Shown: positions 1 to 5,889, counted from the stretch's first letter. The stretch: DNA of 8,858 nucleotides from Pyrinomonadaceae bacterium (GCA_026786155.1 JAJAYR010000110.1:1-8858), one strand, 5' to 3'. The notes: generated from the letters alone by a model not told the origin. Numbers and translations: made by a program.

Positions 1-39
1 AACTTGCAACTTCGTTTAGATGATATTATGCCCCGATAA
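1..39 (+). CDS. possible 3' tail of 30S ribosomal protein S10
   Basis: Frame 1 reads NLQLRLDDIMPR and then TAA at 37-39. S10 proteins commonly end in a strand of the type VDVQIKL, which NLQLRL resembles, and S10 is the usual gene directly upstream of L3. The DDIMPR tail would be a short lineage-specific extension. Only 12 codons are visible and two other frames also stop nearby (TAG 17-19, TGA 21-23), so this is a suggestion from context. Confidence 0.3.
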   Translation, partial: NLQLRLDDIMPR

Positions 40-72
40 AAGTGCCTCCGTATTTATCAGTGAAGGTACTTT
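36..72 (+). other. possible small stem-loop upstream of L3
   Basis: AAAGTGCC near the left edge can pair with GGTACTTT at the right edge, with one G-U, around a loop of about 18 nt. A competing stem, GATAAA with TTTATC, shares bases with it, so the two would be mutually exclusive. No U-tract follows, so it does not look like a terminator. Short stems of this size occur by chance and no function is assigned. Confidence 0.25.
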
Positions 73-81
73 CTTCAATCT

Positions 82-108
82 AAAATCCAAAATCCAAAAT
101 CCAAAATC
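82..108 (+). repeat. tandem heptanucleotide repeat (AAAATCC, 3.9 copies)
   Basis: Three perfect AAAATCC units at 82-88, 89-95 and 96-102 are followed by a partial AAAATC at 103-108, ending 7 nt before the L3 start. A matching left arm (GGATTTT) is not visible in the window, unlike most other gaps here. On the minus strand the repeat translates to aromatic-rich strings such as FWILDF, a spurious peptide and not a gene. It resembles the short tandem heptanucleotide repeats (STRR type) known from some cyanobacteria in unit length only. Confidence 0.85.
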
Positions 109-115
109 GAAAGAT

Positions 116-757
116 ATGATAAGCGGAATCATCGGTAGAAAAATGGGAATGACGCAGCTCTTTGCGGCAGATGGCACGGTTACACCAGTAACGGTCATCA
201 AAGCGGGACCTTGCGTTGTCGTGCAAACAAAAACGGCGAGTGGAAAAGACGGTTATAATGCCGTTCAACTCGGATTGGTCGAAGATAAACCAATCAAATT
301 GAAAAATGTGACCAAGCCGATGCGCGGACATTTTGAAAAAACCGGCGGCGGCGTTCCGGCGACTCGTATTTTGAAGGAAATTCGTTTGACGGACGCTCCT
401 GAAGCGAATGTCGGCGACCAGGTAAAAGCCGATATGTTTGCGGACGGCGATAAAATTGACGTTATCGGAACATCGAAAGGACGCGGATTTGCCGGAACGA
501 TTAAACGGCATAATTTTAGTCGCGGTCCGATGTCGCACGGTTCGATGAATATCCGCGAACCGGGTTCAATCGGACAGTCGGCGTATCCGTCGCGGGTCAT
601 CAAAGGAACGCGGTCGTCGGGACATATGGGCAACGAACGGGTTACGGTGCAGGGGTTAAGCGTGGCGCGGGTTGATGTTGAAAATAATATCATAATGGTT
701 CGCGGCGCAGTTCCGGGCGCAACCGGAAGTTTGGTGGTAGTTAAAAAAAGAAGATAG
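116..757 (+). CDS. rplC: 50S ribosomal protein L3
   Basis: Large-subunit protein that binds 23S rRNA early in assembly and reaches toward the peptidyl-transferase centre. The 213 residues match the family length. The start MISGIIGRKMGMTQLF matches the L3 N-terminus. The long central loop (about residues 120-170) carries the signature GTSKGRGFAG, then PGSIGQ, whose Gln is at the position methylated by PrmB in E. coli, then HMGNERVTVQGL; the protein ends GAVPGATGSLVVVKKRR. An upstream in-frame ATG at 20 would add 32 residues translated from the spacer and its repeat, so ATG 116 is preferred. GAAAG at 109-113 is at best a weak ribosome binding site. The gene stops with TAG. Confidence 0.97.
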   Translation: MISGIIGRKMGMTQLFAADGTVTPVTVIKAGPCVVVQTKTASGKDGYNAVQLGLVEDKPIKLKNVTKPMRGHFEKTGGGVPATRILKEIRLTDAPEANVGDQVKADMFADGDKIDVIGTSKGRGFAGTIKRHNFSRGPMSHGSMNIREPGSIGQSAYPSRVIKGTRSSGHMGNERVTVQGLSVARVDVENNIIMVRGAVPGATGSLVVVKKRR

Positions 758-853
758 TCTGGAAAGTCTCGGAAGTCTGGAAAGTCTCGGAAGTTCAGGA
801 AGAAAAATCTTCTGACTTCCAAGATTTCCAAGATTTCCAAGACTTCCAAGACT
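758..853 (+). repeat. L3-L4 spacer: long imperfect hairpin of 9-nt repeats, reverse polarity
   Basis: The left arm is GGAA-rich: a 20-nt segment at 757-776 recurs exactly at 775-794, a period of 18. The right arm is its inverse: AAGATTTCC at 821-829 and 830-838, then AAGACTTCC at 839-847. The centre is AAGA (800-803), an AAAA loop and TCTT (808-811), continuing into GGAAGT pairing with ACTTCC with two single-base bulges, and then a longer imperfect stem. Here the purine arm is on the left, the opposite of the L2/S19, S19/L22 and S3/L16 gaps. No U-tract follows. Confidence 0.75.
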
Positions 854-869
854 CGAACGGAGTGAAATT
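851..869 (+). promoter_or_regulatory. L4 ribosome binding site in ACTC/GAGT mini-hairpin
   Basis: GGAG at 859-862 lies 7 nt before the L4 ATG, a good Shine-Dalgarno site. ACTC at 851-854 can pair with GAGT at 860-863 and would mask it. The same ACTC bases belong to the right arm of the big spacer hairpin, so the two pairings compete. The module ACTC-GAAC-GGAGTGAAATT is almost the same as the one before L14. The Shine-Dalgarno call is firm; the masking is inferred. Confidence 0.6.
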
Positions 870-1547
870 ATGCCTACCGCAAAGGTTCGCAATTTAAAAA
901 ATTTAGAAGTCGGCGACGTCGAACTTTCGGATGCCATTTTCGGTGTCGAGTTAAACGAATCGCTGATTCACGCGGCGGTCAGAAATTATCTGGCGAATCG
1001 CCGACAGGGAACTTCCGCGACGAAAACGCGCGGTAATGTTTCTGGTTCGGGAAGAAAGTTGTGGAAGCAGAAAGGAACGGGACGCGCCAGAATCGCGTCA
1101 ATTCGTTCGCCTTTGTGGAAAGGAGGCGGCAATGTTCACGGTCCGCAGCCGCGCGATTGGTCATATAAAATGCCGAAAAAAATGCGGCGCGGTGCGCTGC
1201 GTTCAGCTTTGTCGGAAAGATTGCGGGAAGGTAATTTGATTATTATCGAAGATTTTAGTTTCGATAACCCGAAAACAAAAGGGTTTCTCGATGTGATGTC
1301 GGATTTAGGTTTTAATGACAAGAAGAAAGCCGCGAAAACTTTGATTGTTGATTCGCTCGATAATTCAAATTTGATTCTGGCTTCGCGCAATGTGCAGAAA
1401 ACGAAAGTAACTAACGGTTACGGTTTGAATGTCTATGACATTATTTATCACGAAAAACTTTTGATTTCTAAGTCGGCGATTGAAGAGATAAATCATCTGC
1501 TCGACCCGTTGAGAGAAAAGAAAAACGGTGCGGAGGAAACTGAATAA
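870..1547 (+). CDS. rplD: 50S ribosomal protein L4
   Basis: Large-subunit protein that binds 23S rRNA and lines the exit-tunnel constriction with its extended loop. In E. coli it also represses the S10 operon through the leader, which lies outside this window. The 225 residues are slightly longer than the usual 200-210 because of a charged tail (REKKNGAEETE). The basic Gly/Arg-rich loop spans about residues 47-104, including GSGRKLWKQKGTGRARIAS and the PLWKGGGNVHGPQPRDW block. The start at ATG 870 is fixed by GGAG 7 nt upstream. Its TAA overlaps the L23 ATG by one base (TAATG), implying translational coupling. Confidence 0.97.
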   Translation: MPTAKVRNLKNLEVGDVELSDAIFGVELNESLIHAAVRNYLANRRQGTSATKTRGNVSGSGRKLWKQKGTGRARIASIRSPLWKGGGNVHGPQPRDWSYKMPKKMRRGALRSALSERLREGNLIIIEDFSFDNPKTKGFLDVMSDLGFNDKKKAAKTLIVDSLDNSNLILASRNVQKTKVTNGYGLNVYDIIYHEKLLISKSAIEEINHLLDPLREKKNGAEETE

Positions 1548-1867
1548 TGGCAGAACTTAGTGTTTGGGACGTTTTGAATACGCCCGTCGTTACCGAAAAA
1601 TCCGTGCTTTTGAAGGAAGCCAGCAGTGAAGACAAAAACATCGGTCAGGTTTTGACTTTTCGGGTTAATACGAAAGCCGACAAACTCGAAATCAGAAAAG
1701 CGATTGAAGAAATCTTTAACGTGAAAGTGGCGAAAGTTCGCACAGTGCAATACGAAGGAAAAATTAAGAAACGCGGACGTTACGCAGGTCGCCGCGCTTC
1801 TTGGAAAAAGGCTTACGTTACCTTGAAAAAAGGTGAGCCGCACGTTGATTACGCAGAAGCGATTTAG
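1547..1867 (+). CDS. rplW: 50S ribosomal protein L23
   Basis: Tunnel-exit protein that docks trigger factor and SRP; in E. coli the key docking residue is Glu18 in VSEKAS, matched here by Glu17 in PVVTEKS. The 106 residues are normal. Conserved blocks are TFRVNTKADKLEIRKAIEEI (35-54), FNVKVAKVRT and the basic GRYAGRRASWKKAYVTL segment near residues 78-93. GGAGG at 1532-1536 inside the end of L4 lies 10 nt before the ATG, and the start overlaps the L4 stop. TAG stop. Confidence 0.97.
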   Translation: MAELSVWDVLNTPVVTEKSVLLKEASSEDKNIGQVLTFRVNTKADKLEIRKAIEEIFNVKVAKVRTVQYEGKIKKRGRYAGRRASWKKAYVTLKKGEPHVDYAEAI

Positions 1868-1978
1868 TCATCGGTCATTTGTCATTCGTCATTTGTCCTT
1901 TGTTAGTTAGATGAGAATCGGGATTCGATTTAATGACAACAACTAAGGACTAAGGACTAAGGACTAAGGACGAAAGTT
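1867..1978 (+). repeat. L23-L2 spacer: heptad inverted repeat with start-proximal AAGGA
   Basis: Five left heptads run from 1867: GTCATCG, GTCATTT, GTCATTC, GTCATTT, GTCCTTT. Four exact TAAGGAC heptads lie on the right at 1944-1950, 1951-1957, 1958-1964 and 1965-1971. GTCCTT (1895-1900) pairs fully with the first right unit; the other left heptads carry about two mismatches each, so this arm pair is weaker than its relatives. The loop holds a small perfect hairpin, AATCG (1916-1920) with CGATT (1926-1930). The last right unit gives AAGGA (1966-1970), 8 nt before the L2 ATG, the only good Shine-Dalgarno site. Confidence 0.75.
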
Positions 1979-2809
1979 ATGGGAATTAAGAAATTAAAAC
2001 CGACTTCACCGGCGCGAAGATACCAAACGTATCTGACGCGCGATGAATTGACTCCGAATGCAAAGCCCGAAAAATCTTTGCTGGAGCCGAAGACGCGAAT
2101 TTCCGGGCGCAACAACGACGGGCGAATTACGGTTCGGCGGCGCGGCGGCGGACACAAACGCCATTATCGGATAATTGATTTTAAGCGTAATAAACCGGGC
2201 ATTCCGGGCAAAGTTTCGCAAATCGAATATGACCCGAATCGTTCGGCGCACATCGCTCTGATAACTTATCTCGACGGCGAAAAACGGTATATTATCGCGC
2301 CGGTCGGTTTGAAAGTCGGCGGAACGATAATGAGCGGCGTGGAAGCCGATATTTTGCCGGGAAATGCTTTGCCGATTGCCAACATTCCGCTTGGAACACA
2401 GATTCACAATGTTGAATTACGTCCGGGAAAAGGCGGGCAGATGGTTCGTTCAGCCGGTGGATTTGCCCAATTGGTCGCCAAAGAAGGCGATTACGCGCAG
2501 TTGAGAATGCCTTCGGGCGAAGTTCGCCGCGTTCCGGTTGTTTGTATGGCAACCGTCGGACAAGTCGGCAACGTCGAAAACGAAAATGTCAGTTTGGGTA
2601 AAGCGGGAAGAAATCGCTGGAAAGGCTTGCGTCCGAAAGTTCGCGGTGTGGCGATGAATCCGGTTGACCATCCGCACGGCGGCGGCGAAGGTAAAACTTC
2701 CGGCGGTCGCCATCCGGTAACGCCCTGGGGACAACCGACACGCGGCTACAAAACGCGCCGCAACAAACGCACGAACAATATGATTGTGCGCGACAGAAGA
2801 AGGAAATAA
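1979..2809 (+). CDS. rplB: 50S ribosomal protein L2
   Basis: One of the most conserved large-subunit proteins, needed for subunit joining and near the peptidyl-transferase centre. The 276 residues compare with 273 in E. coli. The N-terminal part carries LEPKTRISGRNNDGRITVR and a Gly-rich RRRGGGHKRHYRIIDFKR block. The middle OB/SH3-like region has LPIANIPLGTQIHNVEL and GGQMVRSAGG. The C-terminal signature NPVDHPHGGGEG holds His231, equivalent to the E. coli His229 important for activity, followed by HPVTPWGQPTRGYKTR. The ATG follows a repeat-derived AAGGA by 8 nt. No truncation or oddity in the coding part. Confidence 0.98.
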   Translation: MGIKKLKPTSPARRYQTYLTRDELTPNAKPEKSLLEPKTRISGRNNDGRITVRRRGGGHKRHYRIIDFKRNKPGIPGKVSQIEYDPNRSAHIALITYLDGEKRYIIAPVGLKVGGTIMSGVEADILPGNALPIANIPLGTQIHNVELRPGKGGQMVRSAGGFAQLVAKEGDYAQLRMPSGEVRRVPVVCMATVGQVGNVENENVSLGKAGRNRWKGLRPKVRGVAMNPVDHPHGGGEGKTSGGRHPVTPWGQPTRGYKTRRNKRTNNMIVRDRRRK

Positions 2810-2820
2810 ATTGGTCAGTT

Positions 2821-2909
2821 GTCCTTCGTCCTTTGTCCTTTGCATTGTTTGGGTAGCACTCGATTGTTTTCCAACACAAACGAAGGACAAAGGACGAGGG
2901 ACAAAGGAC
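2821..2909 (+). repeat. L2-S19 spacer: 3-over-4 heptad hairpin with free AAGGA unit
   Basis: Left heptads are GTCCTTC (2821-2827), GTCCTTT (2828-2834) and GTCCTTT (2835-2841). Right heptads are GAAGGAC (2882-2888), AAAGGAC (2889-2895), GAGGGAC (2896-2902) and AAAGGAC (2903-2909). Left 2821-2841 pairs with 2882-2902 over 21 bp with only two G-U pairs, and G2842 with C2881 adds one more. The fourth right unit stays unpaired and gives AAGGA at 2904-2908, 12 nt before the S19 ATG. The loop of about 38 nt has weak internal TTGTTTGG/CCAACACAA complementarity. No U-tract follows. Confidence 0.85.
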
Positions 2910-2920
2910 AAAACAAAGAT

Positions 2921-3211
2921 ATGCCACGTTCATTAAAAAAAGGTCCGTTTATAGATTTAAGCGTCCAGAAGATTTTAAGAAAAATCCGCGAAGGCGCGAA
3001 CAAACCGCAGGCGATTAAAACCTGGTCGCGCCGTTCGACGATTTCGCCGGAAATGGTCGGTTTGACTTTCGGAGTTCACAACGGCAAACGACATATTCCG
3101 GTTTACGTAACGGAAAATATGGTCGGACACAAACTCGGCGAGTTCTCCCCGACGCGAACTTTTAAGGGACATCCGGGAACGAAGGCGGAGAAGTCGGCAA
3201 AGAGAAAATAA
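2921..3211 (+). CDS. rpsS: 30S ribosomal protein S19
   Basis: Head protein of the small subunit that pairs with S13 and contacts A-site tRNA. The 96 residues are close to the usual 92. MPRSLKKGPFIDL is the classic N-terminus, followed by KTWSRRSTISPEMVG (33-47), GVHNGKRHIPVYVTENMVGH (51-70) and KLGEFSPTRTFKGH. A longer frame reaches back to 2819 but those 34 residues come from the heptad repeat (SFVLCPLH and similar), so ATG 2921 is the start. The tail GTKAEKSAKRK is basic as usual. Confidence 0.97.
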   Translation: MPRSLKKGPFIDLSVQKILRKIREGANKPQAIKTWSRRSTISPEMVGLTFGVHNGKRHIPVYVTENMVGHKLGEFSPTRTFKGHPGTKAEKSAKRK

Positions 3212-3222
3212 GTTAGTCATTA

Positions 3223-3315
3223 GTCCTTTGTCCTTTGTCCTTCGTAAGTTGAATATAGATTCAAAACTCGACTGAATTTCAACCGGCGAAGGACAAAGGA
3301 CAAAGGACAAAGGAC
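3223..3315 (+). repeat. S19-L22 spacer: perfect 22-bp heptad hairpin plus free AAAGGAC
   Basis: Left arm 3223-3244 (GTCCTTT, GTCCTTT, GTCCTTC, G) is the exact reverse complement of 3287-3308, a perfect 22-bp stem with a 42-nt loop. The loop contains GTTGAA and TTCAAC, which could extend or nest the structure. A fourth right heptad, AAAGGAC at 3309-3315, has no left partner and supplies AAGGA (3310-3314) 9 nt before the L22 ATG. This is the cleanest example of the layout. It is not a typical terminator because GAAAGATT and a start codon follow. Confidence 0.9.
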
Positions 3316-3323
3316 GAAAGATT

Positions 3324-4352
3324 ATGGAAGCGATAGCAAAAACAAGACATTTGAAAGGTTCGCCGCGAAAAGCCCGGCTCGTGATTGATTTGATTCGTGG
3401 GCGCAATGTGTCGCAAGCGTTGAATATCTTAAAATTTACCGACAAACGCGCGGCTGAACCGATTACCAAAACTCTGCGCTCGGCGATTGCCAATGCGACT
3501 TATTTGGCGGAACAGCAAAACATCGCCATTGACCCGGACGATTTATTTGTCAAAACCTGTTTCGTTGATATGGGAGCGCACAAAAATCGCCGTCGGATGC
3601 GCCCCGCGCCGCAAGGTCGCGCCTTCCGCGAACAACGCCATTATTGTCATATCACGATTTTAGTTTCGAGCGATGTGCCGGTGGCGAAAGACGACGATAA
3701 AGCGAAAAAAGGCAAAAAACTTTTGGCGAAAACCGAAAGCGGCGAACTGAAAACGCCGACTGTTCCGAAGCCGAAAGCAGCCGATAAAGCGAACGAAGAA
3801 CAGGTAGTTGTGATAACGGAAGAAACTCCGGCAGTTGAAATTAAAGAAACGCCGAAAGTTGAAGAAACGATTGTTGCCGAAGCGGTGGAAACCGAAACGC
3901 TGAAAGTCGAAGAGTTGCCAATTGAAACGCCGGAAGAAGTAAAAGTCGAAAAAACCGAAACGCCGACAATTGCCGAAGTCGAACCGGAAATCGTTCAAAC
4001 GGAAGAAGTTGAAAAATCTGCCGCGACGGAAACGGTGAAAGCCGATAATCCGCCGGTCGAAGAAAAAGCGGAAACCGAAACGGTTGAAGTCGAAGCGAAG
4101 GAAACCGAAAAGCCGGTTGAAATCGAAACGGAAAAACCGACGACTAAAAATGCGGAAAACGCTTCGGACGTTTTAGAAGTAAGCGAACCGAAAGAAAGTA
4201 AAGATTCAAAAGCGGCAAAAGACGACGCGAAGGCTGATGCTAAAATATCGGACGCGAAGAATGTTACTTCGCAAACTCCGGCGGAAAGAAACGAAACGAA
4301 GAAAGCTGACGAAGCGCAGCAGAAAGAAAACGATATTCTCGAATTACAATAA
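3324..4352 (+). CDS. rplV: 50S ribosomal protein L22 with long acidic C-terminal extension
   Basis: L22 binds 23S rRNA, and its hairpin lines the exit tunnel opposite L4. The core is residues 1-118: EAIAKTRHLKGSPRKARLVIDLIRG with conserved VSQALNIL, LRSAIANA, then the basic hairpin GAHKNRRRMRPAPQGRAF and closing HITILVSSD. Family length is about 110-115. Residues 119-342 are an added tail built from Glu, Lys, Thr, Val, Ala, Pro and Asp with degenerate ETETxxVE-like repeats; it has no Phe, Tyr, Trp, Cys, His or Met after the core, so it should be disordered. The reading frame and base composition run on smoothly, so this looks like a genuine fusion rather than a frameshift. AAGGA from the spacer repeat lies 9 nt before ATG 3324. 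S3 starts 6 nt after the stop. Confidence 0.95.
   Translation: MEAIAKTRHLKGSPRKARLVIDLIRGRNVSQALNILKFTDKRAAEPITKTLRSAIANATYLAEQQNIAIDPDDLFVKTCFVDMGAHKNRRRMRPAPQGRAFREQRHYCHITILVSSDVPVAKDDDKAKKGKKLLAKTESGELKTPTVPKPKAADKANEEQVVVITEETPAVEIKETPKVEETIVAEAVETETLKVEELPIETPEEVKVEKTETPTIAEVEPEIVQTEEVEKSAATETVKADNPPVEEKAETETVEVEAKETEKPVEIETEKPTTKNAENASDVLEVSEPKESKDSKAAKDDAKADAKISDAKNVTSQTPAERNETKKADEAQQKENDILELQ
3678..4349 (+). other. low-complexity Glu/Lys/Thr tail region of L22
   Basis: This part of the L22 gene codes for about 224 residues dominated by GAA-containing codons. DNA-level runs such as GAAACCGAAACG and GAAGTCGAAG recur with small changes, as expected from slippage or unequal exchange. 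Clusters include VEIKETPKVEET, VETETLKVEELPIETPEEV and ETETVEVEAKETEKPVEIET. Acidic residues outnumber basic ones, giving a net negative tail on an otherwise strongly basic ribosomal protein. The end (KAAKDDAKADAKISDAKN to ILELQ) is Ala/Lys/Asp-rich and could be helical. Confidence 0.85.
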
Positions 4353-4358
4353 ATTTTT

Positions 4359-5120
4359 ATGGGACAAAAAGTTCATCCATACGGCTTTCGGGTCGGATAC
4401 AACAAAGATTGGCACTCACATTGGTATACGAAACGTGATTTTGCCACGTTTTTGGCGGAAGATTTAGGATTATAGCGCGACTTGATAAAGCGTTTTATGG
4501 GCGCGGGTGTTTCTCACATTGACGTTGAACGCGCTGCCAATCGTTTGAAAATTATTATTTATACGGCGCGTCCCGGAATTATCATCGGACGCAAAGGTTC
4601 GGAAATCGAAAAACTGAAAGAGGATTTATCGAAGAAAACCGGACGCGAAGTTATCGTTTCGATTCAGGAAATTCGTCAGCCCGAACTCAACGCGCAGTTG
4701 CAGGCGGTAAAAATCGCGCAGCAGCTTGAAAAACGAATCGCTTTTCGTCGCGCGATGAAAAAGACGATTGAGGAATCAATTCGTTTCGGTGCGGAAGGCA
4801 TTAAAGTAATGATTGCCGGACGTTTGAACGGCGCGGAAATCGCCCGCACGGAATGGACTCTGCAAGGTCGCTTGCCGCTGCATACATTACGCGCCGACGT
4901 TGATTACGGATTTACCGAAGCGTTAACGACCTTCGGAATTATCGGAGTCAAATGCTGGATTTATCGCGGCGAAATTCTCGACCCGAACGCTTCGATTGCC
5001 CGCGGAACGACGACCGACCCGATGAAGGAAGTCAAAGTTGACCGCAACGCCCGTCGCGGAGACGGTCGCCCGCCGCGTCGTGATAGAAATGACGGCGGCG
5101 GTGGCAGAAATAATAGATAA
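4359..5120 (+). CDS. rpsC: 30S ribosomal protein S3, interrupted by in-frame TAG at codon 39
   Basis: S3 forms the mRNA entry site of the 30S head with S4 and S5. ATG 4359 begins MGQKVHPYGFRVGYNKDWHS, the canonical S3 start, and reads 38 residues to EDLGL, where TAG (4473-4475) interrupts. The same frame then continues RDLIKRFMGAGVSHIDVERAAN and the rest of S3 to 5120 (253 residues if read through). The KH GXXG loop is IGRKG at about 76-80; then RPGI before it, GRLNGAEIARTEW, LPLHTLRADVDYG and GVKCWIYRGEI. The Gly/Arg-rich end is a tail of about 20 residues. Aligned to other S3 proteins the TAG replaces a conserved basic residue with no length change. The downstream part alone opens at TTG 4482 (212 residues). 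No Shine-Dalgarno site is visible before ATG 4359; the gene follows L22 by 6 nt. It could be a sequencing error, a suppressed stop, or a split gene. Confidence 0.88.
4473..4475 (+). other. in-frame amber codon inside rpsC
   Basis: TAG lies exactly 38 codons after the S3 ATG, between GGA-TTA and CGC-GAC, with S3 homology in the same frame on both sides. The spacing from this codon to the VSH/VSR block (11 residues) equals that from the family's conserved Arg, so it is a substitution and not an insertion or frameshift. AAG, CAG or GAG would be one change away; Lys fits the family best. AGGA at 4466-4469 sits 12 nt before TTG 4482, so re-initiation is imaginable. Confidence 0.9.
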
Positions 5121-5131
5121 TTTAGTCAACA

Positions 5132-5210
5132 GTCCTTTGTCTTTTGTCCTTAGCAATTAAGAAATTTGCACCGACAACAGACGAAGGACGAAAGACGAAG
5201 GACGAAGGAC
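5132..5210 (+). repeat. S3-L16 spacer: 3-over-4 heptad hairpin with covarying unit
   Basis: Left arm 5132-5151 reads GTCCTTT-GTCTTTT-GTCCTT and right arm 5184-5203 reads AAGGACG-AAAGACG-AAGGAC. All 20 positions pair, two as G-U. The middle left unit has C changed to T and the middle right unit has the matching G changed to A, so the base pair is kept. A fourth right unit, GAAGGAC (5204-5210), is unpaired and gives AAGGA (5205-5209) 7 nt before the L16 ATG. Loop 5152-5183 is 32 nt with no strong fold visible. Confidence 0.88.
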
Positions 5211-5216
5211 AAAATT

Positions 5217-5645
5217 ATGTTAATGCCGAAAAAGGTTAAGCACCGAAGAGTGATGAAAGGTCGTATGCGCGGAACAGCTTCGCGGGGCGATAAATTAAAC
5301 TTCGGCGACTTTGGACTGAAAACTTTGGAAGCAGGTTGGATTACCGACCGCCAAATCGAAGCCGCGCGAATCGCCATGACGCGCCACATTAAACGCGGCG
5401 GAAAAATCTGGATTCGGATGTTTCCCGATAAACCGATTACGAAAAAACCGGCTGAAACCCGAATGGGAAGCGGTAAAGGTGCGCCTGACCATTGGGTTGC
5501 CGTCGTTAAACCGGGCAGAGTTTTATACGAAATTCAAGGAGTTCCCGAAGATTTAGCGCGTGAAGCGATGAAACTCGCCGCGCAGAAATTGCCGGTCAAA
5601 ACGAAGTTCGTCAATCGCGCCGATTTGGAAGGAGGTATTGTTTAA
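5217..5645 (+). CDS. rplP: 50S ribosomal protein L16
   Basis: Large-subunit protein near the A site and the 5S rRNA region, added late in assembly. The 142 residues are close to the usual 136-140. MLMPKKVKHRRVMKGRMRG is the standard start; then FGDFGLKTLEAGWITDRQIE (29-48), ARIAMTRHIKRGGKIWIRMFP (50-70), and PAETRMGSGKGAPDHWVAVVKPG, whose Arg82 matches the Arg hydroxylated in E. coli L16. A frame extension back to 5166 translates repeat sequence and is rejected. The C-terminal codons Glu-Gly-Gly carry the AAGGAGGT that serves L29. Confidence 0.97.
   Translation: MLMPKKVKHRRVMKGRMRGTASRGDKLNFGDFGLKTLEAGWITDRQIEAARIAMTRHIKRGGKIWIRMFPDKPITKKPAETRMGSGKGAPDHWVAVVKPGRVLYEIQGVPEDLAREAMKLAAQKLPVKTKFVNRADLEGGIV
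5629..5636 (+). promoter_or_regulatory. strong Shine-Dalgarno site for L29 inside L16
   Basis: AAGGAGGT is the best anti-16S match in the window and lies 12 nt before the L29 ATG, overlapping the last codons of L16. It suggests L29 starts independently of, or coupled to, L16 termination. It also shows that this organism uses conventional Shine-Dalgarno pairing. Confidence 0.75.
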
Positions 5646-5648
5646 GAG

Positions 5649-5888
5649 ATGAAAAAGAAAGAAATACTCGAACAACTCAACCAGATGGAAACGAGCGAGT
5701 TGAAGGAACAAGCCGATAGTTTGAAAGAATCCTTGTTTCGCTTGAAGTTTAAGAAATCGTTGGGAGTCGGCGATTCGGTCAACGATATTCGCCGCGAGAA
5801 AAAAACGCTGGCTCAAGTCAGAACTTTGATAAATCAGAGAGAGCCGAAAATTAAAGGTAAAAGAGCGAAAGCAGCCAAACAGATATAA
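5649..5888 (+). CDS. rpmC: 50S ribosomal protein L29
   Basis: Small two-helix protein at the tunnel exit, next to L23 and part of the trigger factor/SRP docking surface. The 79 residues are a little longer than the usual 63-70. ELKEQADSLKESLFRLKFKKSLG carries the family LxxELFxLRFQ-like helix; then DSVNDIRREKKTLAQVRTLINQRE is the second helix. A basic tail KIKGKRAKAAKQI follows. It starts 3 nt after the L16 stop, behind AAGGAGGT, and is followed by a compact hairpin. Confidence 0.95.
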   Translation: MKKKEILEQLNQMETSELKEQADSLKESLFRLKFKKSLGVGDSVNDIRREKKTLAQVRTLINQREPKIKGKRAKAAKQI

Positions 5889-5889
5889 A

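Noticed and set aside
4..29. Promoter TTGCAA...TATTAT upstream of L3
   Set aside because: The gap between the boxes is 14 nt, too short for a standard sigma-70 promoter, and the region may code for the S10 tail.
20..115. N-terminal extension of L3 from the ATG at 20
   Set aside because: The added 32 residues translate spacer and repeat DNA, whereas ATG 116 gives the canonical L3 start.
16..201. Minus-strand frame with FDFGFWILDFRLK
   Set aside because: This is the complement of the AAAATCC repeat and overlaps the L3 start; a well-known type of spurious ORF.
758..869. Insertion sequence in the spacers
   Set aside because: No transposase, target-site duplication or defined ends are visible; a non-autonomous element cannot be excluded but is not shown.
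1944..1971. CRISPR array
   Set aside because: Units are 7 nt in direct tandem with no spacers.
2815..2933. Minus-strand reading frames giving peptides such as SFVLCPSSFVL
   Set aside because: They are translations of heptad repeats in open frames. The 7-nt unit cycles through all frames; no homology or start signals support them.
3324..4352. L22 tail as a frameshift artefact or separate gene
   Set aside because: The frame is open without break, composition is protein-like in this frame only, and no internal start with a binding site separates it from the core.
4473..4475. TAG reassigned to an amino acid throughout the genome
   Set aside because: L3, L23, S17 and S14 all end in TAG at the expected family C-terminus, so TAG works as a stop here.
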